NCBI GenBank assembly: GCA_029225485.1
Contig: JAQXWO010000125.1
Location: 1-34,810 of the forward strand
Direction of reading: 5' to 3'
DNA length: 34,810 bases
Source: Lachnospiraceae bacterium
GTDB taxonomy: Bacteria; Bacillota; Clostridia; Lachnospirales; Lachnospiraceae
The notes under the pieces are model-generated. The model was not told the origin of the DNA and did no database searches. It saw only the letters and a list, made by a program, of their open reading frames with translations. The position numbers and the translations under genes were made by a program. Position 1 is the first letter of the stretch; every line of letters starts with the position of its first letter. Positions 17,767-26,933 of the stretch are shown here, in pieces.

Positions 17767-18522
17767 TTATCTGTGCCGCCGGTCCGGCATCACTGCATAA
17801 CCAAAGAGCTTCACCAGCCCGTTCATCATCAGGCTGAGCAGAATGATCATCAGCACACAGGCGAATACTTTGTCCAGCATATATGCATTCTTGGCCCGGA
17901 TCAGATAATACCCGAGACCGCTCTGAGAAGCGATCCACTCTCCTACCACCGCGCCGCTGATGCTGTATGTGGCTGCCACTTTCAGACCGGAGATCAGTGA
18001 GATCATGGCCGCCGGTATTTTTACAATACGGTAAACCTGCAGTCTGGAGCCGCCGTATGTCTTCACCAGATTCAGATATCCCTGATCCATCTCTCCCAGA
18101 CCATCGCTGAAGCTGACCACGATGGGGAAAAAGCACATCAGCACAACAGTCAGTATCTTGGGGGCGTATCCAAATCCCATATAGATGATAAAAATCGGTG
18201 CAAGCACAATAACCGGCACAGTCTGCGTCACCACAAGGATCGGATAAATGCACTTTCGAAATACAGGCATGGCATCGATCAGAATGCCGATCAGGATCCC
18301 CAGAAAAAAGGATATCCCCATCCCTGCCAGTGCCTCCATGACTGTCACACCTCCATGAGAAAGCAGTGTGGGCAGTTCTTTTCCAAAGGTCCTGAACATA
18401 TCACTGGGAGCCGGCAGTACATAGAGCGGAATCTCCGCAATCTGCACTGCCAGCTCCCAGAAAAAGAGCAGTCCCAGTATCACAAGTGCAGGCGCCGCCT
18501 TCGCAATCTGTTTCTTCTTCAT
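17767..18522 (-). CDS. thiX: ABC transporter permease (ThiX-like)
   Basis: BPD permease motif AATYSISGAVVGEWIASQSGLGYYL; first gene after TPP riboswitch. Confidence 0.88.
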   Translation of the reverse strand: MKKKQIAKAAPALVILGLLFFWELAVQIAEIPLYVLPAPSDMFRTFGKELPTLLSHGGVTVMEALAGMGISFFLGILIGILIDAMPVFRKCIYPILVVTQTVPVIVLAPIFIIYMGFGYAPKILTVVLMCFFPIVVSFSDGLGEMDQGYLNLVKTYGGSRLQVYRIVKIPAAMISLISGLKVAATYSISGAVVGEWIASQSGLGYYLIRAKNAYMLDKVFACVLMIILLSLMMNGLVKLFGYAVMPDRRHR

Positions 18523-18604
18523 GAATCTTGCCTCTTTCCAAACGTATCCAATCCGGGGTATGGCAAACCTGTATCCTGCACAGCACCTGAACGATCACAA
18601 TTAT

Positions 18605-18686
18605 TTTCCTGCGCCAGCATTACCTGTATCAGGTTCAAAGGGTAAAAACCTTATGGTTTACTCTCAGGCCGCTCGACCTCCCCGTT
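18605..18686 (-). ncRNA. TPP riboswitch
   Basis: Minus strand ACGGGGAGGTCGAGCGGCCTGAGAGTAAACC...ACCCTTTGAACCTGATACAGGTAATGCTGGCGCAGGAA: CTGAGA and ACCTGA..GGTAATGCTGGCGCAGG consensus blocks. Confidence 0.97.
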
Positions 18687-18788
18687 TTGTCTGGTTCATT
18701 ATACTACAATACGTTCTGTTCCACAAGAACGAAATGCGCAGCATTTTGAATGCTGGTTCTGAACAACAGATTTTTTTAAAAAAGTGCT

Positions 18789-18816
18789 TGACTTTTGTTC
18801 CGGTATGATGTATAGT
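18789..18816 (+). promoter_or_regulatory. tRNA promoter
   Basis: TTGACT - 17 bp - TATAGT, shortly before the first tRNA-Glu. Confidence 0.7.
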
Positions 18817-18827
18817 ATCGAGCGTGA

Positions 18828-18899
18828 GGTTCGTTGGTCAAGGGGTTAAGACGCCGCCCTCTCACGGCGGAAACACGAGTTCGATTCTCGTACGAACTG
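18828..18899 (+). tRNA. tRNA-Glu(CUC)
   Basis: Acceptor GGTTCGT/ACGAACT, anticodon arm CCGCC-CTCTCAC-GGCGG, T arm ACGAG-TTCGATT-CTCGT; no encoded CCA. Confidence 0.95.
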
Positions 18900-18964
18900 C
18901 TTAGCTGTTCTCCTGTTTGCTATTCGCATCAGAGCAGTTTTTAAATGAATAATAGCGATCATAC

Positions 18965-19036
18965 GGTTCGTTGGTCAAGGGGTTAAGACGCCGCCCTCTC
19001 ACGGCGGAAACACGAGTTCGATTCTCGTACGAACTG
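18965..19036 (+). tRNA. tRNA-Glu(CUC), identical second copy
   Basis: Sequence identical over 72 nt to 18828-18899. Confidence 0.95.
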
Positions 19037-19038
19037 TT

Positions 19039-19082
19039 TTTACTGTTCTGTTGCTGAGGTTCAGCACCAGGGCAGTTTTTTT
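19039..19082 (+). terminator. Intrinsic terminator after the tRNA pair
   Basis: ACTGTTCTGTTGCTGaggttCAGCACCAGGGCAGTTTTTTT. Confidence 0.75.
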
Positions 19083-19128
19083 ATAACCACTTTTTGTGAA
19101 TCCCATACCTTTGAAAAGGAGCTTCATT

Positions 19129-19983
19129 ATGAAACTGATCGATCTTCACGTACACTCCGACAAATCTGACGGTACCCTTGCTCCTGCCGCTCTGGTTTCA
19201 CTCGCCGCTTCTGCCGGTCTCTCGGCCTTTGCGCTGACAGATCACGATAATATGGATGGTATCCCGGAAGCCATGGAAGCCGCTGGCAGATATGGCATTG
19301 AACTGATTCCCGGTATTGAGTTTTCCACAGAATACCTGGGAGTCGATATTCACATCGTGGGGTTGGATCTGGACGAACGGGATTCTGATTTTCTCCATCA
19401 GATCCAGTTTTACCGTGAGGAAAGACTTCGCCGGAATCAGAAGATGATCCGCCGCATGGCAGAGGACGGCATTGATATTTCCTTTGAAAAAATGACCGAA
19501 GCTTTCGGAGAATCGGTCTGGACAAGGGCCCATTTCGCCAGATATCTGACCGACCACGGGTACACTCCTGATATGAAGTCTGCTTTTCAGACACACATCG
19601 GCGAGGGATGTCCCTATTATATTCCCAGAGAAAAGGTAAGCCCCGTCACTGTCACACAATTGATCCATACTCATCACGGGATTCCGGTCCTGGCTCATCC
19701 GTTCCAGTATCATTTTACGGATGAAGAGCTGCGCACACTGCTCTCTCTTCTTACAGAAGCCGGACTGATCGGTATAGAGGTTTATTATTCCTCCTACAGC
19801 AGAGAACAGCAGGAATATCTGCTGTCACTGGCGCGGGATTTTCATCTTGCCCCCGGAGGAGGTTCTGATTTTCACGGGACCAACAAGCCGGATATTTCCA
19901 TCGGCACAGGCACCGGAGATCTGCGGATCCCCTATTCTGTCCTGGAGGGACTCCGGAACCGTCAAACTGAAAGAAAGGAATGA
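19129..19983 (+). CDS. PHP-domain phosphoesterase (TrpH/YciV-like)
   Basis: MKLIDLHVHSDKSDGTLAPAALV, FALTDHDNMDGIPEAM, GIEFSTEY, ...GGGSDFHGTNKP. Confidence 0.92.
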   Translation: MKLIDLHVHSDKSDGTLAPAALVSLAASAGLSAFALTDHDNMDGIPEAMEAAGRYGIELIPGIEFSTEYLGVDIHIVGLDLDERDSDFLHQIQFYREERLRRNQKMIRRMAEDGIDISFEKMTEAFGESVWTRAHFARYLTDHGYTPDMKSAFQTHIGEGCPYYIPREKVSPVTVTQLIHTHHGIPVLAHPFQYHFTDEELRTLLSLLTEAGLIGIEVYYSSYSREQQEYLLSLARDFHLAPGGGSDFHGTNKPDISIGTGTGDLRIPYSVLEGLRNRQTERKE

Positions 19984-19990
19984 TTCTGAT

Positions 19991-20209
19991 ATGACTTTTC
20001 GCGAACGTTTTATGAAGGGTGAAACTGAATTTGAAGAAATTTTCGAGCTGACTGACCAGTGGAATTTCAGCGATGATCTTCGCACACTCCGGGAATTTCT
20101 CGGTCTGACTGCCGAGGAAGAGGATATCTGGATCAGCGAAAGCGATGAAGCACTGGAAGATCTTATGACCAGAGAGCGGAATGCCCTCAAAGGCAAGGAG
20201 GCGAACTGA
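19991..20209 (+). CDS. Small conserved hypothetical acidic protein (72 aa)
   Basis: MTFRERFMKGETEFEEIFELTDQWNFSDDLRTLREFLGLTAEEEDIW...; SD AAAGGAA; operonic spacing between PHP and HAD genes. Confidence 0.75.
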   Translation: MTFRERFMKGETEFEEIFELTDQWNFSDDLRTLREFLGLTAEEEDIWISESDEALEDLMTRERNALKGKEAN

Positions 20210-20210
20210 T

Positions 20211-21029
20211 ATGGGTCCCAGGATTCTTTTTACTGATCTGGACGGCACTCTCCTGGATGACAATAAGGAGATTTCCCAGACCAATCATCAGGCTATCCAG
20301 GAAGCTCTGGCTCAGGGACATAAGATCGTGGTCTCCACCGGCCGTCCGCTTCCAAGCGCTAAAATACAGATCGAACGTCTCGGCCTGAACCAGGAAGGCT
20401 GCTATGCGATCACCTACAACGGGGGACTGATCTATGACACATATCATCAAAAGGTTCTGTACGGCAGACCGATTCCCAGGAAGTTTGTGAAGCCGCTGTT
20501 TCAGGCTGCCCTTCAGAAGCAGCTGCATATTCACACCTATACGGACACCCACATCCTCTCCTGCCGCGACACGGAGGAGCTGCATGTTTACGCTTCTACG
20601 ACCCTGATCCCCTATGAGATCGCTGATGAGTCCCTTTCCCGACTCACCTCAGATCCCTATAAGCTTCTGGTGATCGACACCTGCCCGGACAAGCTTCTTG
20701 ATTTTCAGAGCAGTGTCCTTCCTTCCTACCAGGAGGAGCTGCACAGTTTCTTTTCCACAAAGGAACTGCTGGAGATCGTCCCCGTGGGAGTAGACAAAGG
20801 CGCCGGTGTCCGCTGGCTGTGCAATTATCTTCATATCCCCATTGAGCATTCTGTGGCCGCCGGAGATGCCCAGAATGATATTTCCATGCTGGAAGCAGCT
20901 CATGTGGGGGCCGTCATGTGCAACGCCTATCCCGGTATCGCAGAGCACGGCAATTATGTCACGGAGCACGATAACAACCACAGCGGCGTGGCAGAGATCA
21001 TACGGAAATTTATTCTGCAGCAGTCATAA
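20211..21029 (+). CDS. Cof-type HAD-IIB family hydrolase
   Basis: ILFTDLDGTLLDDNKEIS, VVSTGRPLPSAK, VDKGAGVRWL, VAAGDAQNDISMLEAAHVGAVMCNA. Confidence 0.93.
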   Translation: MGPRILFTDLDGTLLDDNKEISQTNHQAIQEALAQGHKIVVSTGRPLPSAKIQIERLGLNQEGCYAITYNGGLIYDTYHQKVLYGRPIPRKFVKPLFQAALQKQLHIHTYTDTHILSCRDTEELHVYASTTLIPYEIADESLSRLTSDPYKLLVIDTCPDKLLDFQSSVLPSYQEELHSFFSTKELLEIVPVGVDKGAGVRWLCNYLHIPIEHSVAAGDAQNDISMLEAAHVGAVMCNAYPGIAEHGNYVTEHDNNHSGVAEIIRKFILQQS

Positions 21030-21075
21030 AAGATCCCGCAGGATACCTTGTCAGGTACCACTGCGGGATCTTATT
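21029..21075. terminator. Bidirectional intrinsic terminator
   Basis: AAAAGATCCCGCAGgataCCTtgtcAGGtaccaCTGCGGGATCTTATTTT. Confidence 0.85.
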
Positions 21076-24000
21076 TTATCTTTTCCTTCTCTTCAGGAAC
21101 ATGAACAGTAAAATGATGAATATGATACAGGACACTGCCATCACTCCGACTACCAGCATGATCGGTGTCGTATCACCGGTAGCCACACCGGAAGCTTTCG
21201 TCACGATCTTGAATGTAACGCTCTTCGTATCCACAGTTCCGTCTGAAACCCATGCATTTCCATCGAACACGTCCTTGTTAAAGATGACTTTCAGTGTATA
21301 TTCACCGGTGGCTTTGATCGCCATAGTGGTAGTGTAGGGTGATCCCTGCCATGTACCGGTCACATTCGCGATCTGATAGCTGGCCGGACGATACCGGTAA
21401 TCTCCCGGGTTCGGCGTAAGGTTGGTCATACCTGCACCGGACGCCGTGAATTTGATCGGATCATCGATATAATACTCTCCTCCGTTTGCCAGATCCAGAA
21501 TCTGATTATCATCTGCGGAAGGTCCGTCCTTGTAGACTGCCTTCACAACCACATTGGATGCAGGCATGGTAAATGTCGTCTTCCAGCATGTACTGTCCGT
21601 GAATTTCACATTGCCGCTGACAGAAGTCCATTCTCCGAACTCTCTTCCACTTGCCGGATAATCAGAAGACACTGTCACCTGATCGCCTGCGTAATAATAC
21701 TCCGCATCACATTTTCCATTCTCTACGCTGACCTGATACTGGACCTTGCGGTAGCCGGCTGTGACAGTCACATCTCCCTCAGGCATCGTAAAGGTTGTTT
21801 TTGAACTGCCTGCATCTGCCAGGGCGGCATTTTCGCTGTCCACATACCAGGTATCGAACTCCATTCCTGCAGGCGCCTCATCCGCGCTGATCGTAACCTT
21901 CGTGCCAAATGTACAGGTCTCATAATTGGCGGTTCCTGAATTCACGGTCACCTGATATTCAATTCCTTCGTAAACTGCTCTGAAATCCATATCCTGATCA
22001 ACAATTACTTTGATCTCGGAGTCATATGCCTGTTCTCCAAGATCGACCGCACCTTCATTCACCTCCCAGCTGGAAAATGCCTGCCCTGCCTCACTGGGAT
22101 CTGCCGTAACAGTGATCTCTGCGCCATCCTCACAGTCAATCTCTGTCTCAGAACCGTTGATCGTACCATTTGCCACTGTCACGTGATAAAGGGTCATAAT
22201 CTCCGTATAAACTGCCGTTACAGTCACCGGACCGCCCGGCATGACAAAACTCGTCTCTGACGCATCGGCATCAGCAAACTCCAGCTCTGTTTCTACGCCG
22301 GCGATCACTGCTGTGCCTTCCCAGTGGTCAAACTCAAGATTTTCATCCTCACGGTCAGCTGCCTTGATCTCTACCTTTGCTCCCTGTTCGATGGACTCTG
22401 TTACCTGATCATCGTTTCCATCATCAAGGGTCATTTCAAACTGTGCTGCCACATAATCTGCGCTGACTGTCACATCAGCTTCCGGCATTACGAAAGAGGT
22501 GATCTGATTTGCTGCATTGTCAAATACCACATCCGTATTTTCCGAAGTCCATCCCGCAAAAACTTTTCCTTCCAGCTCTTCGGCTTCAATGATCACCAGC
22601 TCACCGGCTGCATATTCACCGCCCCCTGCTCCGTTTTCAACAGTTACCGTATACAATGCGGCATCTGTCTGCGGCTGGGTCTCCGGCTGCTCCGTCTCCT
22701 GATTGTCCGGAAGGACTACAGGAGCAGTTGTTTCGCTCTCTTCTGCCGCGGGGGATTGCGTCTCAGGAGCTGCTGTTTCACTTTCTTCTGCTGCCGGAGC
22801 TTCTGTCGCAGGAGCTATAGTTTCGCTCTCCTGTGCCTCAGTCACGGGTGTGGTGCTCTCGCTCTCCTGTACTTCTGTCACAGGTGCTGTACTCTCACTC
22901 TCCTGCACTTCTGTCACAGGGACTGTATTTTCGCTCTGAGGTTCCTCAGCCGGAGAGTCCACTTCTTCGTAGGTAGCTGCGATTACCACATCTTCGGCCG
23001 GCATGGTGAAGGTTGCTGTGGTTTCCAGATTCGTATCGAGCTGAGTATTCATACTCTCCACAAACCATCCTGCGAACTGCATCCCCTCATCAGAGCGGTC
23101 ATCAGCTGTCACTGTGATCTGTTCACCATCTGTATATTCTCCGGAACCGGAACCATATTCTACGGTCAGATCGTATGTCTGCTCTTCGGCTGCCGGAGCT
23201 TCCGTCTGAGCTTCTGTAGGCGCCTCGGTTACAGGCTCTGTCGGTGCCTCCGTCGGGGCCTCGGTAGGTGCTTCTGTTGGGGCTTCTGTTGGAGCCTCTG
23301 TGGGAGGCTCTGTCTCGATCTGCTGATAGGTAGCAGTTACAACTACTGCTCCCTCCGGCATCTTGAAGCTCGTAGCGGCTGCTCCGGCATCTGCCAGGCT
23401 CACATTTCCGTTCTCCACGCTCCAACCCGTAAACTCCAGATTCTCTCCGCTCCGATCTGCTGCCTGGATCGACACTTCACTTCCTGCCGCATAGCTGCCG
23501 GCTCCGGTCGTATCTGTTCCATTATTCACCGTCACGGTATACTGCTCCGGCTGTTTTTCCTGATAGGTCGCAGTTACAACTACTGCTCCCTCCGGCATCT
23601 TGAAGCTCGTGGCGGCTGCTCCGGCATCTGCCAGGCTCACATTTCCGTTCTCCACGTTCCAGCCGATAAACTCCAGATTCTCTCCGCTCCGATCTGCTGC
23701 CTGGATCGACACTTCACTTCCTGCCGCATAGCTGCCGACTCCGGTCATATCTGTTCCATTGTTTACCGTCACGGTATACTGCTCCGGCTGTTTTTCCTGA
23801 TACTGAGCTGCAATCACCGCGCCGTCCTTCGGCATCTCGATCACGATGCTTGCCGAAGCAGGATCCTCCAGAGTCAGTTCTCCGCTCTCTACAGACCAGC
23901 CTGCAAACTCCATGCCTTCCGCCGGTTCATCCGCTGTAAGGACAACCTTGGCGCCTTCTTCATAATAGGCAAGATCTGTGGAAACCTCCGGCTGGTCCTC

Positions 24001-24369
24001 CTCCGTATACTGATAATGATGCTTTTTCTCTTCGTCTTCTTCTGACTTTTTCTGCTTTGCAGTGCCCTGTATCACCTTCAGGGTGTATCCGACTGCCGTC
24101 AGCTGTATCGTCCCGGCATCCCCCGTCTCTGCACGATATACTATGGCATCCTCATCATTCGTCCATGTACCGTCCGGCAGTTCCACAGGTGTCTCTTCCT
24201 GCACCACCTGCACACCGATCCCCGTCATGCTGTCTCCCGGGAAAAGCACCTGAGAAACCTCCGTCCCCGAGACATCATACACAGTCGCTGCTGCCGCTTC
24301 TGTACAAGGCAGCACTGTCATAGTACAGGCCAGCATAAGCGCCAGTATCCTTGCACGTCTCTTCTTCAT
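21076..24369 (-). CDS. Large cell-surface protein with ~9 InlB B-repeat-type domains, PTEA stalk, SES-rich stalk and C-terminal TM anchor
   Basis: Repeated [F]xGW...tsFxMPxxxvxVtAxY modules; (PTEA)n linker; ESESTAPVTEVQ repeats; C-terminal SGVATGDTTPIMLVVGVMAVSCIIFIILLFMFLKRRKR. Start MKKRRARILALMLAC. Confidence 0.9.
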   Translation of the reverse strand: MKKRRARILALMLACTMTVLPCTEAAAATVYDVSGTEVSQVLFPGDSMTGIGVQVVQEETPVELPDGTWTNDEDAIVYRAETGDAGTIQLTAVGYTLKVIQGTAKQKKSEEDEEKKHHYQYTEEDQPEVSTDLAYYEEGAKVVLTADEPAEGMEFAGWSVESGELTLEDPASASIVIEMPKDGAVIAAQYQEKQPEQYTVTVNNGTDMTGVGSYAAGSEVSIQAADRSGENLEFIGWNVENGNVSLADAGAAATSFKMPEGAVVVTATYQEKQPEQYTVTVNNGTDTTGAGSYAAGSEVSIQAADRSGENLEFTGWSVENGNVSLADAGAAATSFKMPEGAVVVTATYQQIETEPPTEAPTEAPTEAPTEAPTEAPTEPVTEAPTEAQTEAPAAEEQTYDLTVEYGSGSGEYTDGEQITVTADDRSDEGMQFAGWFVESMNTQLDTNLETTATFTMPAEDVVIAATYEEVDSPAEEPQSENTVPVTEVQESESTAPVTEVQESESTTPVTEAQESETIAPATEAPAAEESETAAPETQSPAAEESETTAPVVLPDNQETEQPETQPQTDAALYTVTVENGAGGGEYAAGELVIIEAEELEGKVFAGWTSENTDVVFDNAANQITSFVMPEADVTVSADYVAAQFEMTLDDGNDDQVTESIEQGAKVEIKAADREDENLEFDHWEGTAVIAGVETELEFADADASETSFVMPGGPVTVTAVYTEIMTLYHVTVANGTINGSETEIDCEDGAEITVTADPSEAGQAFSSWEVNEGAVDLGEQAYDSEIKVIVDQDMDFRAVYEGIEYQVTVNSGTANYETCTFGTKVTISADEAPAGMEFDTWYVDSENAALADAGSSKTTFTMPEGDVTVTAGYRKVQYQVSVENGKCDAEYYYAGDQVTVSSDYPASGREFGEWTSVSGNVKFTDSTCWKTTFTMPASNVVVKAVYKDGPSADDNQILDLANGGEYYIDDPIKFTASGAGMTNLTPNPGDYRYRPASYQIANVTGTWQGSPYTTTMAIKATGEYTLKVIFNKDVFDGNAWVSDGTVDTKSVTFKIVTKASGVATGDTTPIMLVVGVMAVSCIIFIILLFMFLKRRKR
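23334..23807 (-). repeat. Two near-identical tandem 237-bp (79-aa) InlB-repeat units
   Basis: CAGTTACAACTACTGCTCCCTCCGGCATCTTGAAGCTCGT... recurs at 23571; few substitutions between copies. Confidence 0.88.
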
Positions 24370-24583
24370 AATAACCCCTTCCTTTCTTCTAAGCCACAAA
24401 TACTTCTTACAAAAAACTGTTCCCTGAATGGAATCAGATATCCGCTCTTTGTACCGTGATTATAGCATATGCCCTGCATAAATACAAATAAGGGATATCA
24501 ATTACTTTTCTTAAAGGTTTATTAAGAACAGATGACCGTATATTTTTCTGTTTTTCACATATACTGTCCCTGAGGTGATGATT

Positions 24584-24736
24584 ATGGCGTCTTATATATC
24601 CCCGGAAGTCCGGGATAAATTTGAAACGCTCTCTGTGGATCTGAAAAACATGATCATGGAACGTGACGTCCGGCTGAATAATGTATTCGATCTCATTGCC
24701 GTACTGGAAGAGATCGTGGCAGAGGCGGATCACTGA
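24584..24736 (+). CDS. Small conserved-looking protein, 50 aa (below the ORF-track cutoff)
   Basis: MASYISPEVRDKFETLSVDLKNMIMERDVRLNNVFDLIAVLEEIVAEADH*; SD GAGGTG 6-7 nt upstream; followed by an intrinsic terminator. Confidence 0.65.
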   Translation: MASYISPEVRDKFETLSVDLKNMIMERDVRLNNVFDLIAVLEEIVAEADH

Positions 24737-24788
24737 GCCGTCCTCCCGGCATCAGAGGATTCTCTGAGCCTGCATTCCCATACGGGAT

Positions 24789-24832
24789 ATAAAAAAGCTG
24801 CGCCCAAATCATCCACGGCACAGCTCTTTTTA
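24789..24832. terminator. Bidirectional intrinsic terminator
   Basis: AAAAAAGCTGcGCCcaaatcatccacGGCaCAGCTCTTTTT. Confidence 0.75.
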
Positions 24833-24846
24833 CATCGAAGCAATAG

Positions 24847-25878
24847 TCATTCTAATACATCACAAAAATATCTGAGGAAATTCCCGCCCAGAATCCTGGC
24901 AATATCTTCTTCCCGGACCCCTCTGCGAAGCAGCTCTGCTGTCAGCAGGATGAGATCTGAGTGGTCTTTCAGGCAGTCATCCCGCTGTGCCGGAAGCTCT
25001 TTTTTCGCCCGGGCCGCATAATAGGCATCGCAGAGATCCAGCCCGATCCCCACATGTTCCGGACCGGCCAGTCTGATGATATGTTCGATATGATCACACA
25101 TTTTTGAAATGCCCGCAGGCCCCGGTACGGCTCCTACGATCTCGCTGCAGGCATTCATTCCCATGACTCCGCCTCTGCCGGAGAGCAGACGGATCTGGTC
25201 ATCTGTCAGGTTCCGGTAATTATCATGGATGGTTCTTGCATTGGAGTGGGAGGCGATAAAGGGTTTTGCTGCGACCCCGGTCAGGTCTGCAAAGCCATCG
25301 TCATTCAGATGACTGACGTCCACAAACATATGAAGTGCTTCCAGCTCCCGCACCGCTTCTTTTCCAAGCTCGCTTAATCCTCCGCGTACCTGCCGGTATT
25401 CACTTGCCGTGCAGGATCCCTCCCCCAGATAATTTCTTCTGCTCCAGGTCAGAGAAGCGCCCCGCACTCCCATCTCATAGAAGCATCTCAGCATACTGCA
25501 GTCCCAGGTAAGTACGTCCAGTCCTTCCATATACAGAAGAATACCGATTTTCCCTTCTTCGATCACCTGCAGGATCTCCGATTTGCTTCTGACCAGACGA
25601 ACCTCCTCTTTTACCGATTCCAGATCCTCATAGAGGGCAGCGATCTGGCCCAGCGTCAGCTCCAGTCCTCTGGCCGGCAGGTCTTCATTTTCCAGAAACA
25701 CAGAAGAAACCACCAGACGGACACCGGCTTTTTTCAGCGGCTCCAGATAATGGCTGCGTATCACCTCCCGCTCTCCATTTCGTCTGCGATAATAGATTTC
25801 TGCGGCAAGATCCAGGTGTGTATCTACTACAGGATACGTTCTGTGAAGTCTGCAGGCTTCTTCATAATACTTTTCCAT
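24847..25878 (-). CDS. Membrane dipeptidase (M19, renal dipeptidase family)
   Basis: YPVVDTHLDLA, LLYMEGLDVLTWD, VDVSHLNDDGF, FIASHSNARTIHDNYRNLTDDQIR, HVGIGLDLCD. Confidence 0.94.
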   Translation of the reverse strand: MEKYYEEACRLHRTYPVVDTHLDLAAEIYYRRRNGEREVIRSHYLEPLKKAGVRLVVSSVFLENEDLPARGLELTLGQIAALYEDLESVKEEVRLVRSKSEILQVIEEGKIGILLYMEGLDVLTWDCSMLRCFYEMGVRGASLTWSRRNYLGEGSCTASEYRQVRGGLSELGKEAVRELEALHMFVDVSHLNDDGFADLTGVAAKPFIASHSNARTIHDNYRNLTDDQIRLLSGRGGVMGMNACSEIVGAVPGPAGISKMCDHIEHIIRLAGPEHVGIGLDLCDAYYAARAKKELPAQRDDCLKDHSDLILLTAELLRRGVREEDIARILGGNFLRYFCDVLE

Positions 25879-25961
25879 CGTTTTATCCTCGGTTCTAGGT
25901 TATTTTTCAGATCCATCCTCCAAAATGCTTCGCATTTCATCGGTATGGCATCTCCACAGTG

Positions 25962-26933
25962 TCATTTGGCTCTCCAGCAGGCTACCATATGTCCGTCTCC
26001 CAGGTTCCGGAAGGGCTGGATCATCTTCGCACATTCCGGCACCGCTTTCGGGCATCTGGTGTGAAAGGGGCAGCAGGGCGGGGGATTCACCGGACTTGGA
26101 AGTTCACCCTCCAGCACCTGCATGGTCTCGAAGGAATTCTCCCCGATCACCGGGATCGAGCTGAGCAGCGCCTGGGTATAGGGATGCTGTGGATTTCCAA
26201 AAATATCTTTTTTCGTTCCAATCTCCATGACCCTTCCCAGATACATGACGACCACCCGGTCTGCGATATGCTTCACCACGCTGAGATCATGGGAAATAAA
26301 TACGAGAGACAGGTTCAGCTTCTTCTTCAGATCAATCAGCAGATTGATAATCTGAGACTGAATGGATACGTCCAGAGCCGATACGGGTTCATCACAGATG
26401 ATCAGCTTCGGATTCACAGACAGCGCCCGGGCGATGCCGATCCGCTGTCTCTGGCCTCCGGAGAATTCATGAGGATATCTGGTAATATACTCTTTATTCA
26501 GCCCGCAAAGCTCCATCAGCTCCAGAATACGGGCAAGACGCTGCTTTTTATCGGGATACATTTTCTGGATATCGATGGGTTCCGCAATAATATCACCGAC
26601 CGTCATTCTGGGATCCAGGGACGCATAGGGATCCTGAAACATGATCTGGACTTCCTTTCTGATCCTGCGCATCTGCCTGTCCTTCAGCCGGGTAATATCC
26701 TCTCCCCGAAAATAAATATGGCCGCTGGTAGGCTCCTGCAGACGGATCATGGTTCTTCCCAGAGTGGACTTTCCACATCCGGATTCTCCCACGATACCCA
26801 GAGTCTCCCCTTCACGCACAGAGAAGCTCACATTGTCTACTGCTTTCACATACAGACGCTGCTGATTCTCATCCAGCTTTTTCAAAGGGAAGTATTTTGA
26901 CAGCTCTTCTACCTTCATAATCACTTCATTCAC
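25962..26933 (-). CDS. oppF: Oligopeptide ABC transporter ATPase (OppF-like)
   Basis: GESGCGKSTLGRT, FSGGQRQRIGIARAL, CDEPVSALDVS, C-terminal Cys cluster. Confidence 0.93.
   Translation of the reverse strand: MNEVIMKVEELSKYFPLKKLDENQQRLYVKAVDNVSFSVREGETLGIVGESGCGKSTLGRTMIRLQEPTSGHIYFRGEDITRLKDRQMRRIRKEVQIMFQDPYASLDPRMTVGDIIAEPIDIQKMYPDKKQRLARILELMELCGLNKEYITRYPHEFSGGQRQRIGIARALSVNPKLIICDEPVSALDVSIQSQIINLLIDLKKKLNLSLVFISHDLSVVKHIADRVVVMYLGRVMEIGTKKDIFGNPQHPYTQALLSSIPVIGENSFETMQVLEGELPSPVNPPPCCPFHTRCPKAVPECAKMIQPFRNLGDGHMVACWRAK

Noticed and set aside
18700-18780. AAATGC-gca-GCATTT hairpin resembling the GTGC-gca-GCAC inner hairpin of the 174-nt elements
   Set aside because: Only the small hairpin and triloop resemble; the surrounding helices, GRGA/GGA loop and end pairing are absent.
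23215-23310. Short periodic repeats suggestive of a CRISPR-like array
   Set aside because: 12-bp codon-level PTEA repeats inside a CDS; no spacers or cas genes.
22324-24045. 573-aa + strand ORF opposite the adhesin gene
   Set aside because: Cys/Arg/Leu-rich antisense shadow of a GC-biased repetitive CDS; no RBS or domain signal.
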